Shown here: positions 33,948 to 42,100 of the stretch, piece after piece
Position numbering within the stretch: the stretch's first letter is position 1
Layout: each line of letters starts with the position of its first letter
Assembly: GCA_947625375.1 (NCBI GenBank)
Contig: CANQOC010000002.1
Span: 114,039-178,038 of the forward strand
DNA: 64,000 bases
Direction of reading: 5' to 3'
Source: an uncultured Clostridia bacterium
GTDB taxonomy: Bacteria > Bacillota > Clostridia > Oscillospirales > Ruminococcaceae
Translations under genes and position numbers: made by a program
Notes under the pieces: model-generated
What the model was told of the DNA's origin: nothing
The model's input: only the letters and a program-made list of their open reading frames with translations
The model's database searches: none

Positions 33948-34295
33948 TTATTCAACAGTGCAGAGAAGGTCGCCGGTCGCGACCGACGAGCCCTTTTGTA
34001 CGGCGACCGAGGTTACTTTTCCGGCCTTCGGGGCCATAATCTCGTTTTCCATCTTCATCGCCTCGAGGACCATAAGGACGTCGCCCGACTTTACGGTCTG
34101 TCCGGCGGATACGTTTACCGAGAGAATCGTTCCCGGCATAGGAGCGGTAATCTTCTCCCCAGCTCCTGCCGCCGCGGGGGCCTTGGGAGCCGGTGCGGGA
34201 GCGGCCGCGGGAGCCGCCTTGACCTCGCTTGCCGAAATCTCTTCGACAGCGACCTCGTATACGTTTCCGTTTACGTTTACACGATAGTTTCTCAT
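33948..34295 (-). CDS. Biotin carrier protein of the decarboxylase
   Basis: A 115-aa soluble carrier: an N-terminal segment (1-24), an Ala/Pro linker (25-47) that lets the arm swing, then a biotinyl-lipoyl domain with EAMKMEN, biotin on K81. It shuttles carboxyl groups from the alpha subunit to the beta subunit. The ATG at 34295 follows GGAGGAAAC; an open extension upstream overlaps that site. In many species this domain is fused to OadA. Here it is a separate gene in the operon, as in methylmalonyl-CoA decarboxylase gamma (MmdC). Confidence 0.93.
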   Translation of the reverse strand: MRNYRVNVNGNVYEVAVEEISASEVKAAPAAAPAPAPKAPAAAGAGEKITAPMPGTILSVNVSAGQTVKSGDVLMVLEAMKMENEIMAPKAGKVTSVAVQKGSSVATGDLLCTVE

Positions 34296-34317
34296 TGATG
34301 TTTCCTCCAATAATGAA

Positions 34318-34614
34318 TTAAGATACCTTGCGTACTGACTTTATCCGGATTGCCTCAACGCTTTCGCCGAGCTCTTCGGCGATGACCGCCGACATAACCG
34401 CGATAAGCTCTACCTTATCCGCCGACGAAAGCTCTTCGGACACCTCTGCCGGTGCGGACTTCGGCGCTTCGGGGACCGGCTTCTTTTTGGACTCAAAGAG
34501 CTTTATCACCGCGCCCATGATATAGCAGATTGCGATGATGCAGATAAGTCCGACAAAGACCGTTCCGAGTCCCATTCCGATTACGAGACCCGCTGCGGGA
34601 CTGCTTGCTGTCAT
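34318..34614 (-). CDS. Sodium-pumping decarboxylase gamma/delta subunit (OadG type)
   Basis: A 98-aa small subunit with a single transmembrane helix (about 9-37, [20 protein letters not shown]), a Lys/Pro linker, and a C-terminal segment [16 protein letters not shown] that recurs in OadG/MmdD proteins and assembles the complex. It is the first gene of the operon, with GGAGG well placed before the ATG. Promoter at 34668-34696. Confidence 0.88.
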   Translation of the reverse strand: MTASSPAAGLVIGMGLGTVFVGLICIIAICYIMGAVIKLFESKKKPVPEAPKSAPAEVSEELSSADKVELIAVMSAVIAEELGESVEAIRIKSVRKVS

Positions 34615-34667
34615 AAATCAGCCTCCAATCTGTTTTTTCGGATTGTTCTCCAATCCAAATTATAGAC

Positions 34668-34696
34668 ATATTATCATAAAACGGCGCGGATTTCAA
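34668..34696 (-). promoter_or_regulatory. Promoter of the oad operon
   Basis: TTGAAA (34696-34691), 17-bp spacer, TAATAT (34673-34668). A small GGATTG / CAATCC hairpin (34640-34656) lies in the leader. Confidence 0.78.
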
Positions 34697-34827
34697 TAGG
34701 CAAAACGACGGCTTTATACGGCACAATAAAAATATTTTCGGCAATCTTTCAAAAAACTGTGGAAATCCCGCCCGCAATGTGATATACTGTACCGTAGCGA
34801 AAATATCCTCCGGAGGTTTTTTATATC

Positions 34828-35595
34828 ATGCAGACAAAGGTCAACGGAATAACGACCGAATACATCGGGCGCGGCGAAAGCGGCCCCGTCGTCCTCTTTC
34901 TTCACGGCTGGGGCAGTAAAGCCTCGCTCTTTGAAGGCTTAATAGAACTGTGCTCAAAAAAATACCGCGTCCTTGCGCCGGATATGCCCGGCTTCGGCGG
35001 GAGCGATGAGCCGCCCGAGCCTTGGGACGTCGCAAGGTATGCCGACTTCGTCCTTGAATTCTTAAAGCCCTATTCCCCCGACTCGGTGATTCTGGTGGGT
35101 CACAGCTTCGGCGGACGGGTGATTCTCAAGCTGAGCGAAAGAGAGCTCCCCTTTGAGATAAAAAAGATAATCCTCATCGACTCCGCCGGAATAAAGCCGA
35201 AGCGGTCCCTCCGCCAAAAGCTCAGCCTTGCGGCATATAAGACCGGCAGGAGGATTATGAGCCTCCCGCCGCTGAGGGCGATGTTCCCCGACGCCGTCGA
35301 GAGGATGAGAAAAAAGCGCGGCTCGGCGGACTATAACTCCGCGACGCCGATAATGCGGCAGACGCTTGTCAAGGTCGTCAACGAGGACCTTCGGCACACA
35401 CTTTCGGGGATAAAAGCGCCGACGCTCCTGATTTGGGGCACCGCCGACACCGCCACCCCGATATCCGACGCCGAGCTGATGGAAAAGCTTATTCCCGACG
35501 CGGGACTTGTGCGCGTCGCCGGCGCGGGGCACTACAGCTTCTTGGAGGCTCCGGAGTATGTCTCGCGGGTGGTCGCGTCGTTTCTGAATATATAA
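34828..35595 (+). CDS. Alpha/beta hydrolase
   Basis: A 255-aa cytoplasmic hydrolase of the alpha/beta fold. The oxyanion motif HGWGS is at about 26. The nucleophile elbow is GHSFGG (S93), the acid D207 in WGTADTATP, and the base H235 in GAGHYSF, so the triad is complete. The lid region (about 122-190) is basic. The substrate is unknown: an ester, lactone or peptide-like amide are all possible. It is first in a run with murF-like and ddl genes, ten bases apart from the former, hinting at a cell-wall connection (inference). The leader contains CCTCCGGAGG, a palindrome that includes the SD. Confidence 0.88.
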   Translation: MQTKVNGITTEYIGRGESGPVVLFLHGWGSKASLFEGLIELCSKKYRVLAPDMPGFGGSDEPPEPWDVARYADFVLEFLKPYSPDSVILVGHSFGGRVILKLSERELPFEIKKIILIDSAGIKPKRSLRQKLSLAAYKTGRRIMSLPPLRAMFPDAVERMRKKRGSADYNSATPIMRQTLVKVVNEDLRHTLSGIKAPTLLIWGTADTATPISDAELMEKLIPDAGLVRVAGAGHYSFLEAPEYVSRVVASFLNI

Positions 35596-35605
35596 GGAGG
35601 GCGTT

Positions 35606-37186
35606 ATGCTGAGGATAATTCTCGGAATTTTATATATTTTCACCGCGTGGTTCCCGGTGAGGCATTATGTCCATATGTTCCAGCTCAACTCATACAAACC
35701 GAAGGTCCAGCTTAAGTGGCTCGGGAAAAACAATCATTTTTGGCTGATTATTCCCGCCGCCATCGCGCTTTTGTGCCTTGCAATGAGCAAGAGCCCCGCC
35801 AACCCGGGTCTTCACCTCTCCTTGGCGTTCTATGCCGTCCTGCTCGCGATGTTTGCATATTCGATAATTGCGCACTTCCCGAAAAAGAGCTATAAGATAC
35901 CCCTTAAGTACACCGCGCGGGTAAAGCGCCTCCTTGTCACGGCTGCGGTCATATATCTTCTGCCCCTGCTCCTCAATATTCTGCCCTCGGGCGGGATACC
36001 CATGACGGTTTTGGCGATAGTTTATATCGCGATGATAATCGCCGCGCCGTTCGCTGTCCTTCTCGCAAACCTCATCAACCGCCCGGTCGAGAAGGCCATC
36101 AACCGGCACTACATCAACGACGCAAAGCGAATCCTCGCCGAGTGCCCGAATCTTACGGTAATCGGCATCACCGGGAGCTTCGGAAAGACCTCGGTCAAAT
36201 ACTTCCTCGACGAGCTTCTGAGCGTCAGATACAACGTCCTAAAAACCCCCGGCAACTTCAACACCCCGCTCGGAGTCGTGAAGACAATCCGCGGCGAGCT
36301 TCGGGCGACGCACGACATCTTTCTCTGCGAGATGGGCGCAAAAAACGTCGGGGACATAAAGGAAATCTGTGACATCGTCCACCCGAAGCACGGGATTATA
36401 ACCTCTGTAGGACCTATGCACCTCGAAAGCTTTAAGACGCTCGACAACGTCAAGAAGACGAAATTCGAGCTTGCCGACGCAATCCCCGCCGGGGGGCACC
36501 TTTGGCTCAACACCGACGACGAAAATATCAGGTCATATGTCGGAAGCCGCAGCTATATCGGCTACGGAATTGAGAGCGAGGGCGGCTATAGGCTCGAAAA
36601 CCTCGCCGTGACCGCCGACGGCACCGAATTCGACGCCGTTTCGCCGTCGGGCGAGAGGTGCAGATATAAGACCTCGCTCATCGGGCGGCACAATGCAGTG
36701 AACATCTGCGGCGCAATCGCGGCGGCGAATACGCTCGGAATCCCGCTCAATGACCTGAGACCCGCAGTGCGGCGGCTGAAGAGCGTCCCCCACCGGCTCG
36801 AGCTCAAGAAAAACGGCGACGTCACTATAATCGACGACGCGTACAACTCGAACCCTTCGGGCGCTCGGGCGGCGCTCGAGGCGCTTTCGGCGATGGACGG
36901 CTTCCGAATCCTCTGCACCCCGGGAATGATTGAGCTCGGCGAGATGGAATATAAGCTCAACCGCGAGCTCGGCGAGGAGGCGGCGAAATCCTGCGACTTC
37001 GCGGCGGTCGTCGGGAAGACCAACCGCGAGGCAATCACCGAAGGACTCCGCGCCGGTGGAATGGCGGAGGAGCGGATTTTCGCGGCCGAGACGCTCGGCG
37101 AAGCGATGCGGAAAATTTACTCCTTGACAACCGGCGGAAAAAGGAAGATAATACTTCTTGAAAACGATTTGCCCGATAACTACTGA
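35606..37186 (+). CDS. MurF-like ligase with N-terminal membrane domain
   Basis: 526 aa. The N-terminal ~165 residues hold about five hydrophobic helices, absent from standard MurF. The Mur ligase core follows: P-loop GITGSFGKTS (187-196), then LKTPGNFNTPLGVV, the HNAVNICGAIAA segment of the central domain and DDAYNSNPSGARAAL of the C-terminal domain. MurF adds D-Ala-D-Ala to UDP-MurNAc-tripeptide. The ddl gene 17 bases downstream supplies that dipeptide, which supports the role. The membrane part suggests the reaction is docked at the membrane, or that the enzyme is a MurF paralogue used on a lipid-linked substrate. Confidence 0.85.
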   Translation: MLRIILGILYIFTAWFPVRHYVHMFQLNSYKPKVQLKWLGKNNHFWLIIPAAIALLCLAMSKSPANPGLHLSLAFYAVLLAMFAYSIIAHFPKKSYKIPLKYTARVKRLLVTAAVIYLLPLLLNILPSGGIPMTVLAIVYIAMIIAAPFAVLLANLINRPVEKAINRHYINDAKRILAECPNLTVIGITGSFGKTSVKYFLDELLSVRYNVLKTPGNFNTPLGVVKTIRGELRATHDIFLCEMGAKNVGDIKEICDIVHPKHGIITSVGPMHLESFKTLDNVKKTKFELADAIPAGGHLWLNTDDENIRSYVGSRSYIGYGIESEGGYRLENLAVTADGTEFDAVSPSGERCRYKTSLIGRHNAVNICGAIAAANTLGIPLNDLRPAVRRLKSVPHRLELKKNGDVTIIDDAYNSNPSGARAALEALSAMDGFRILCTPGMIELGEMEYKLNRELGEEAAKSCDFAAVVGKTNREAITEGLRAGGMAEERIFAAETLGEAMRKIYSLTTGGKRKIILLENDLPDNY

Positions 37187-37203
37187 TTTTTGGAGATGGT
37201 TCA

Positions 37204-38388
37204 ATGAAGATAACTGTTGCGCTCGTGTTCGGCGGAAAGTCGGTTGAGCACGAGATTTCGATTATTTCCGCGCTTCAGGCGGCGCAAAGCCTCGACCGCG
37301 GAAAATACGACGTAATTCCGGTATATATCGCGAAGACAGGCGAGATGTTCTGCGGCGACAGGGTCGGGGACATCGAGGCTTATAAGGACATCAAATCGCT
37401 GATTGCAGAAAGCTTTCCGGTGACGTTCGCGAGGCTCGGCGACCGCGTCGGGATAATCCGGACCGCGCCGAAGATGCTTCAAAAGCCGCTTCTGAGCTAT
37501 ATCGACGTCGCGTTCCCGGTCGTCCACGGGACAAATGTCGAGGACGGCACCGCCGCCGGATACTTCAATCTCCTCGGCGTGCCATATGTCGGCTGCGACG
37601 TGCTTTCGGCCGCGCTTTCGATGGATAAATACGCGATGAAGCTTATGTTTAGGGACGCGGGGATTCCCGTCCTCGACTGCGTGATGTGCGACTCAGCCGA
37701 GCTTTCGGCGGACGAGAACGGCGTCATCGGGAGGATTGAAGCCTCGCTCGGATATCCCGTCGTCGTTAAGCCGGTCAATCTCGGGTCAAGCGTCGGAATT
37801 TCAATCGCCGACTGCCGCGAAAAGCTCTCCGACTCGCTCGCCGAGGCGGGGTCATACGCCAAGAGAATTCTCGTTGAGCGCGCGATAACCGACCTCACCG
37901 AAATAAACTGCTCGGTGCTCGGCAACGAAAAATCCGCCCGTGCATCGGTCTGTGAAAGACCGATCGGGACGGACGAAATCCTGAGCTATGAGGACAAATA
38001 CGTCGGCGGCCCGAAGTCTTCAAAGGGCATGGCGTCGACGAAGAGGGTCATTCCGGCGGATATCCCCGACGAAACGGCGGAGAAAATCAGGGAGCTTTCG
38101 GTCAGGGCGTTCATGTCGCTCGGCTGCTGCGGGGTCGCGCGGTGCGACTTTATGATTGACAACGCCGACGGGAGCATCTACATGAACGAGATAAACTCAA
38201 TTCCCGGGTCGCTGTCGTTCTATCTCTGGGAGCCGGCGGGGATTAAGTACCCCAAGCTGCTCGACGAGATGATTTCGCTCGCGCTCGAGCGCGACCGCGA
38301 CGGAAAGAAGATTACATACGCTTTCGACACAAACGTCCTCTCGGGGATAAAGCTCGGCGGACTAAAAGGCGCGAAGGGAAAAGCGTGA
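37204..38388 (+). CDS. ddl: D-alanine--D-alanine ligase
   Basis: An ATP-grasp enzyme of 394 aa that joins two D-alanines for peptidoglycan. The N-terminal signature is LVFGGKSVEHEIS with the D-Ala-binding Glu. The middle has PVVHGTNVEDGTAAGYF, the grasp domain VVVKPVNLGSSVG, and the metal site MNEINSIPGSLSFYLWEP. It is slightly longer than average because of an insertion near 45-90. It sits after the murF-like gene in the same operon. I see no feature that marks it as a D-Ala-D-Lac (vancomycin-resistance) ligase. Its stop codon falls in the left arm of a hairpin. Confidence 0.94.
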   Translation: MKITVALVFGGKSVEHEISIISALQAAQSLDRGKYDVIPVYIAKTGEMFCGDRVGDIEAYKDIKSLIAESFPVTFARLGDRVGIIRTAPKMLQKPLLSYIDVAFPVVHGTNVEDGTAAGYFNLLGVPYVGCDVLSAALSMDKYAMKLMFRDAGIPVLDCVMCDSAELSADENGVIGRIEASLGYPVVVKPVNLGSSVGISIADCREKLSDSLAEAGSYAKRILVERAITDLTEINCSVLGNEKSARASVCERPIGTDEILSYEDKYVGGPKSSKGMASTKRVIPADIPDETAEKIRELSVRAFMSLGCCGVARCDFMIDNADGSIYMNEINSIPGSLSFYLWEPAGIKYPKLLDEMISLALERDRDGKKITYAFDTNVLSGIKLGGLKGAKGKA

Positions 38389-38460
38389 TGCGGCCGAAAC
38401 GCCGCATCAAGAAGATAGATGTTAGATGATAGAAGATAGAAATCAACTTCCGACAAGTGA
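38386..38460. repeat. Hairpin plus heptamer tract after ddl
   Basis: TGATGCGGC-cgaaac-GCCGCATCA (38386-38409) includes the ddl stop codon and lacks a T tract. An AGAAGATAGATGTTAGATGATAG-like purine-rich heptamer run follows. The same hairpin-plus-tract pairing is seen at 12552 and 13853. Confidence 0.7.
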
Positions 38461-38514
38461 CAATTTTAAAATACGTGAGAATGACGCATTTCAGGACGTA
38501 AACATCATTAAAAA

Positions 38515-38543
38515 ACCGGCGGATAATCTCCACCGGTATTTTT
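38515..38543. terminator. Bidirectional terminator
   Basis: ACCGGCGGA-taatc-TCCACCGGT (38515-38537, one unpaired base) with A6 before and T6 after. It serves the convergent lipoprotein gene on the minus strand and any ddl read-through. Confidence 0.82.
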
Positions 38544-39094
38544 TACCCGCTTATCAGCGTTCCGTGCTCGTCATACTCCTCGTATTTGCTGTCGACAAGC
38601 TCTTCGCCGCGGTATGTCTCGTCCTTAAAGGTCTTTTTGGTGACGCCGTCGGAATAATACGTCTCCTCGCCGCTTTCGGTCATCGCGTTGCCGTCGGCGT
38701 CGGTATAGTCGTTCTTCCAGACGAGCTTTTCAAGCTTTTCGCTGTCGCTGTAATAGGCTTCGCTGTAGGCGCTTGAGGTGTCCCCCTTGACGTATTCGAC
38801 GACGAGCTCGGTCTTGTCTTTGCCGAGGGTCACGGTGTATTTTGTGAGCTCGCCGGTCTCGCCGTTAAAATAGACGTCCTTTCTTCCGACGGGGTCCTGA
38901 AGCTCCTCGTCGGTGCAGAGGAGGTACATTTGTTCGGTGACGATTCCGGCGTCGGTCCTGACCTCATAGGCGAGGACGCTGTAGTATCCCTCGAAGTAGC
39001 CGTAGTCGATATTTTCACTTTCAGTCTCTTTTCCGGCGCAGCCGCAGAACAGCAGCGCTATGACCGCGATTGCGGCGAGAAGCTTTTTTGCCAT
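38543..39094 (-). CDS. Small lipoprotein of unknown function
   Basis: A 183-aa exported protein: signal peptide MAKKLLAAIAVIALLFCGC with lipobox Cys, then a repetitive beta-rich body (YFNGETGELTKY, YYSDSEKLEKL, YYSDGVTKKTF, YDEHGTLISG). The body resembles the antiparallel YD/MORN-like turn repeats of Clostridial lipoproteins. No family can be assigned. It lies directly downstream of rnpB with no terminator visible between them, so part of its mRNA may come from the strong rnpB promoter. GAGGGAG precedes the ATG. Confidence 0.72.
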   Translation of the reverse strand: MAKKLLAAIAVIALLFCGCAGKETESENIDYGYFEGYYSVLAYEVRTDAGIVTEQMYLLCTDEELQDPVGRKDVYFNGETGELTKYTVTLGKDKTELVVEYVKGDTSSAYSEAYYSDSEKLEKLVWKNDYTDADGNAMTESGEETYYSDGVTKKTFKDETYRGEELVDSKYEEYDEHGTLISG

Positions 39095-39130
39095 TTATAC
39101 GTTCTCCCTCTTTACTGGGTTATATTTTCA

Positions 39131-39470
39131 TGCGACTAAGCCGATAAGCCGAGTTTTGTCGAGTGCGGCAATCTATCTAATCTTCACGTCGCCGTGAAGC
39201 TTAAGCCACCTATTACGCCGTATCCGCCGAGCAGACGTTGATACGGCGGTCCAAACGGTGTTGCATCGGGTAGGGTTTACACGCCATGGCGGTCTCCCGT
39301 CAAGCGGTGAGCTCTTGCCTCGCCTTTTCATCCTTACCGAAAATCGGCGGTAATTTTCTGTTGCACTTTCCCTAAGGTCGCCCTCGGCTGCCGTTAGCAG
39401 CTACCCTGCTCTCTGATGCTCGGACTTTCCTCATCCGCCGGTTTCCCGACGTCCGCTGCCGCATAGCTTA
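39131..39470 (-). ncRNA. rnpB: RNase P RNA
   Basis: The catalytic RNA that trims the 5' leader of pre-tRNAs. On the minus strand the conserved core is clear: GAGGAAAGTCCGAGC near the 5' end, AGGGTAGCTGCTAACGGC, then AGGGAAAGTGCAACAGAAA, and the 3' ACAAAACTCGGCTTATCGG with the complementary partner of the P4 helix. The length (about 340 nt) fits a bacterial A-type RNA. The ends are approximate. It has its own strong promoter at 39505-39533. Confidence 0.95.
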
Positions 39471-39504
39471 CTCGCATTTTTGGGGCGCAATTTTGCGCGC
39501 ATAT

Positions 39505-39533
39505 ATTTTACTACAGTTTTTTGCGATTGTCAA
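39505..39533 (-). promoter_or_regulatory. rnpB promoter
   Basis: TTGACA (39533-39528), 17-bp spacer, TAAAAT (39510-39505). Confidence 0.85.
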
Positions 39534-39580
39534 GACTTGACGAACGACAGTCCGACCTCGCAAAATCAAAAGTTTTAGGT

Positions 39581-39776
39581 CCACCCTTTTCCAAAAGGGT
39601 GGCGGATTCCAAAGGCAGAGCCTTTGGTCGCGCTCCGCAGAGCGCGAAATCCCCCACGAAGTGCGCTCCGCAAGGGGTGAATTGCAAAAATCTGTCCGGG
39701 GGACAGTTTTTGCAAGAGGGGACGACCTGTAAGAGAGGGCGTCCCCTTATGATTCCGCCATGCGACAGCATGGCGG
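39581..39776. repeat. Array of consecutive perfect hairpins
   Basis: In 196 bases: CCACCCTTTT-cc-AAAAGGGTGG (39581-39602), CCAAAGG-cagag-CCTTTGG (39609-39627), CGCGCT-ccgcag-AGCGCG (39629-39646), CCCC...GGGG (39652-39677), GCAAAAA and CTGTCC arms with their complements (39684-39713), GGGGACG...CGTCCCC (39718-39746) and CCGCCATG-cgacag-CATGGCGG (39755-39776). There is no credible gene. It looks like a mobile-type intergenic repeat, or a structured RNA. Confidence 0.75.
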
Positions 39777-39786
39777 CACATTCGTC

Positions 39787-40851
39787 CTACCTCTCCCCCT
39801 GTCCATACTTCTCGACCAGCGCGGTTATCTCCCGGAACAGCTTCGCGTCCGACGCGCCCTCGCCGGTAAAGTTCGTCAGTATCGCAAGAATATATGGGTG
39901 CGGCGCGTCGACATACGCGATGTCGTGGAACGAAAATCCCGCCCAGCCGTACTTTCTGTACACCGGATAGTCCGACGCGATAAGCGGTATCCTTGTGTTT
40001 AAAAGGTCCTCCTTAAACTCGCCGACGTGCTCGCCGTCCGACCGAAGATATTCCGCCAGAATCCGCCCGTATGCCCCCGCCGACTCACAGCAGATTTTTT
40101 GCTTCGAGCGCCTCAAATCCTCCTCGTGCGTACAGCCGTTCTCGGCAAGATACGCCGAAAATTCGTCCCAGCTCACAAGGTCCTTCAGCATCTCATACGC
40201 GATATTGTCGCTCCGCGTTATCGCAAGCTTTAAAAGCTCGCGGACCGTATACTCCTGCCCGAAGTCGCCCTCGATGATGACCCCCGACCCCTCGAAATAG
40301 TGCCGCTCTTCATAGGTCAGAACCTGCTCCGAATCGATGAGTCCTTCGTCCATCTTGCGGTAAATCAGCGTACAGAACGGGATTTTTATTGTGCTCGCTA
40401 TCGGATAGTGTGCTCCGCCGTTGAGCACATATTCAGTCCCGCTGTCGATGTCCTTAAAATATACCGAGACGACATTCGCCCTCACTCCGTTTTCCTCATA
40501 CTCGGGGCGGCAGGCGCAGCTTTCGCTCCCGTCGCAGCCGGGGTTGAGCGAATACTTTTCGACGATTCCGTCCATCTCGGCGTAAAACTCCTCGGGAAGC
40601 GCAAAATCGTCGTGCACAGCCTCCTCGGACGTTTCCGCGAGTGATGACTCCGAAATCGGCGGCTCGGTTTTTTCGGTCGGAAGAGTGTTGTCCGGCACAG
40701 CAGCCGGCGCGTCCGCCGGTGTTTCAAAGGTCTCGATTGTGATTTTCGGACCTTCGGTCACATCTGCGCTGACGTCAATATCGGCCCCCCGGCAGCCGCT
40801 GAGAAGCAAGAGTATCACAGTCAGAAGCGCCGGAAAGCCGATTTTTTTCAT
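39787..40851 (-). CDS. Class A beta-lactamase-fold lipoprotein (serine hydrolase)
   Basis: 354 aa. A lipoprotein signal peptide (Cys20) is followed by an acidic linker to about 85, then a penicillin-recognising fold: S153-T-I-K156 (SxxK), SDN at 214-216, and K300-Y-G in the place of KTG. The usual class A ExxLN glutamate for deacylation is not evident. It is therefore more likely a peptidoglycan-related hydrolase or a PBP-like protein than an effective resistance enzyme (inference). Extra cysteines (CDGSESCAC) are unusual. It lies 16 bases after the PrsA-like gene, in the same direction, so the two are probably one envelope operon. Confidence 0.82.
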   Translation of the reverse strand: MKKIGFPALLTVILLLLSGCRGADIDVSADVTEGPKITIETFETPADAPAAVPDNTLPTEKTEPPISESSLAETSEEAVHDDFALPEEFYAEMDGIVEKYSLNPGCDGSESCACRPEYEENGVRANVVSVYFKDIDSGTEYVLNGGAHYPIASTIKIPFCTLIYRKMDEGLIDSEQVLTYEERHYFEGSGVIIEGDFGQEYTVRELLKLAITRSDNIAYEMLKDLVSWDEFSAYLAENGCTHEEDLRRSKQKICCESAGAYGRILAEYLRSDGEHVGEFKEDLLNTRIPLIASDYPVYRKYGWAGFSFHDIAYVDAPHPYILAILTNFTGEGASDAKLFREITALVEKYGQGER

Positions 40852-40867
40852 AGTTATGTCCTCTTTG

Positions 40868-42013
40868 TTACTTTACGCTGTCATAGCCGAGGTTGTCGAA
40901 ATATTCGCTGTGGACGATTTCGGCGTCGGCAAGGTAGTCGTCGATGAACTGGTTGAAGCTGCGGTTGATATAGTCGTTTTTGACGGTGTCGAAGTTGTCC
41001 TCGATATACTGCTCGGTTTCGAGCTTCTGAATGATGTGGTATCCGTAATCGGTCTCGACAAGGTCGGAAATCTCGCCGACCTCCATCTCGAAGGACTTCT
41101 CCTCGAACGGCTCGACCATTTCGCCGTAGGTGAAGAAATATCCGTCCTCGTTGCCGACCATTCCGGGGTCGTCGGCGGTCTGCGCCAGCTCATAGATGTC
41201 GGCGCCGCCCTTAATCTGTTCCAAAAGCTCCTCAGCATATTCCTTCGCCGCCGCCTTAAGCTCGTCCTCGGTCGCGTCCTCATATCCCTCCTCGCCCGAG
41301 AAGTGGTCGAAGTTCACAAGAACGTGATACACCCTGACATAGTCCTTTGAGAGATTCTCTCTGACCTCGTCGTCGGTCGGCGCATAGGGCGCGCCCTCGG
41401 TTCCGAAGAGGTCGAGATAGACGCGGTTATTCGTGACCTGTTTTTCGATGACTCTTCTCAGAAGGTCCTCGGTGAAGCCGGTCTGTAAAAGAGCGTTTTC
41501 ATAGGCCTCGTCGCTTTCAAACTGTTCCCTTTGTGAGACGAGCGCGTCGTCAATCTGTTTTTTATCGTCGTCGGTCAGCTCGACTCCGTAGTCCCTCGCG
41601 ATTAAAACGCCCCAGTTGTCTTCGATAAGGCTGCGCTCAAGGTACTCGAGGAAGATGGGGAACGCGTCGGGATTGGCCTCCCAATAGGCGGGGTCGCCGA
41701 ACGAGAAATAGTTGTTGTCGAGCGCCATATAGGTGTACCTGAATTCGTCGAACGGGACCTCATACCCGTTTATCGTCATCATGCTTATTCCGTCGGTGTC
41801 GATTGTCTCGCCGTTAATCGTAAGCGTCGGGACGGCGGGGACAATCTCGGGGACCTCGCCCGAATCGGTGTCCCCCGAAACGGCGGGAATGTTCTCGGGA
41901 AGCGCTTGGTCGCCCGACGAAGCGGGACTTTCGCTTCCGGTGTCGCCGCAGGCGGTGAATGTCATCAAAATCATCAGCGCCGCCAGTATTGCGGCAAGTT
42001 TTTTAAAATTCAT
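40868..42013 (-). CDS. PrsA-like peptidyl-prolyl isomerase lipoprotein
   Basis: A 381-aa extracytoplasmic foldase. The lipoprotein signal ends MILMTFTAC. A SurA/PrsA-type N-terminal helical chaperone part follows (about 75-210). A parvulin domain comes after it (about 222-340) with VRVYHVLVNF, the HIIQKLE end motif and GEISDLVETDYGYHII. It should help secreted proteins fold at the outer membrane face. The ATG at 42013 follows AGGAGA; a TTG one codon earlier is possible. It is followed by the beta-lactamase-fold lipoprotein, which could be one of its clients (inference). Confidence 0.88.
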   Translation of the reverse strand: MNFKKLAAILAALMILMTFTACGDTGSESPASSGDQALPENIPAVSGDTDSGEVPEIVPAVPTLTINGETIDTDGISMMTINGYEVPFDEFRYTYMALDNNYFSFGDPAYWEANPDAFPIFLEYLERSLIEDNWGVLIARDYGVELTDDDKKQIDDALVSQREQFESDEAYENALLQTGFTEDLLRRVIEKQVTNNRVYLDLFGTEGAPYAPTDDEVRENLSKDYVRVYHVLVNFDHFSGEEGYEDATEDELKAAAKEYAEELLEQIKGGADIYELAQTADDPGMVGNEDGYFFTYGEMVEPFEEKSFEMEVGEISDLVETDYGYHIIQKLETEQYIEDNFDTVKNDYINRSFNQFIDDYLADAEIVHSEYFDNLGYDSVK

Positions 42014-42100
42014 CAATACATATCTCCTGAAAAATAATATTGGGTTTATTTTACTCCGAAAAAATGACGTTTATGTGATAATTAACTGAAATATGCTATT

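Noticed and set aside
39511..39970. Short frames over the hairpin array near rnpB
   Set aside because: The stretch is almost entirely stem-loops and the frames have no coding character.
39787..40851. Calling this gene an antibiotic-resistance beta-lactamase
   Set aside because: The KYG motif and missing deacylation Glu make that unsafe; it is kept as a fold-level call.
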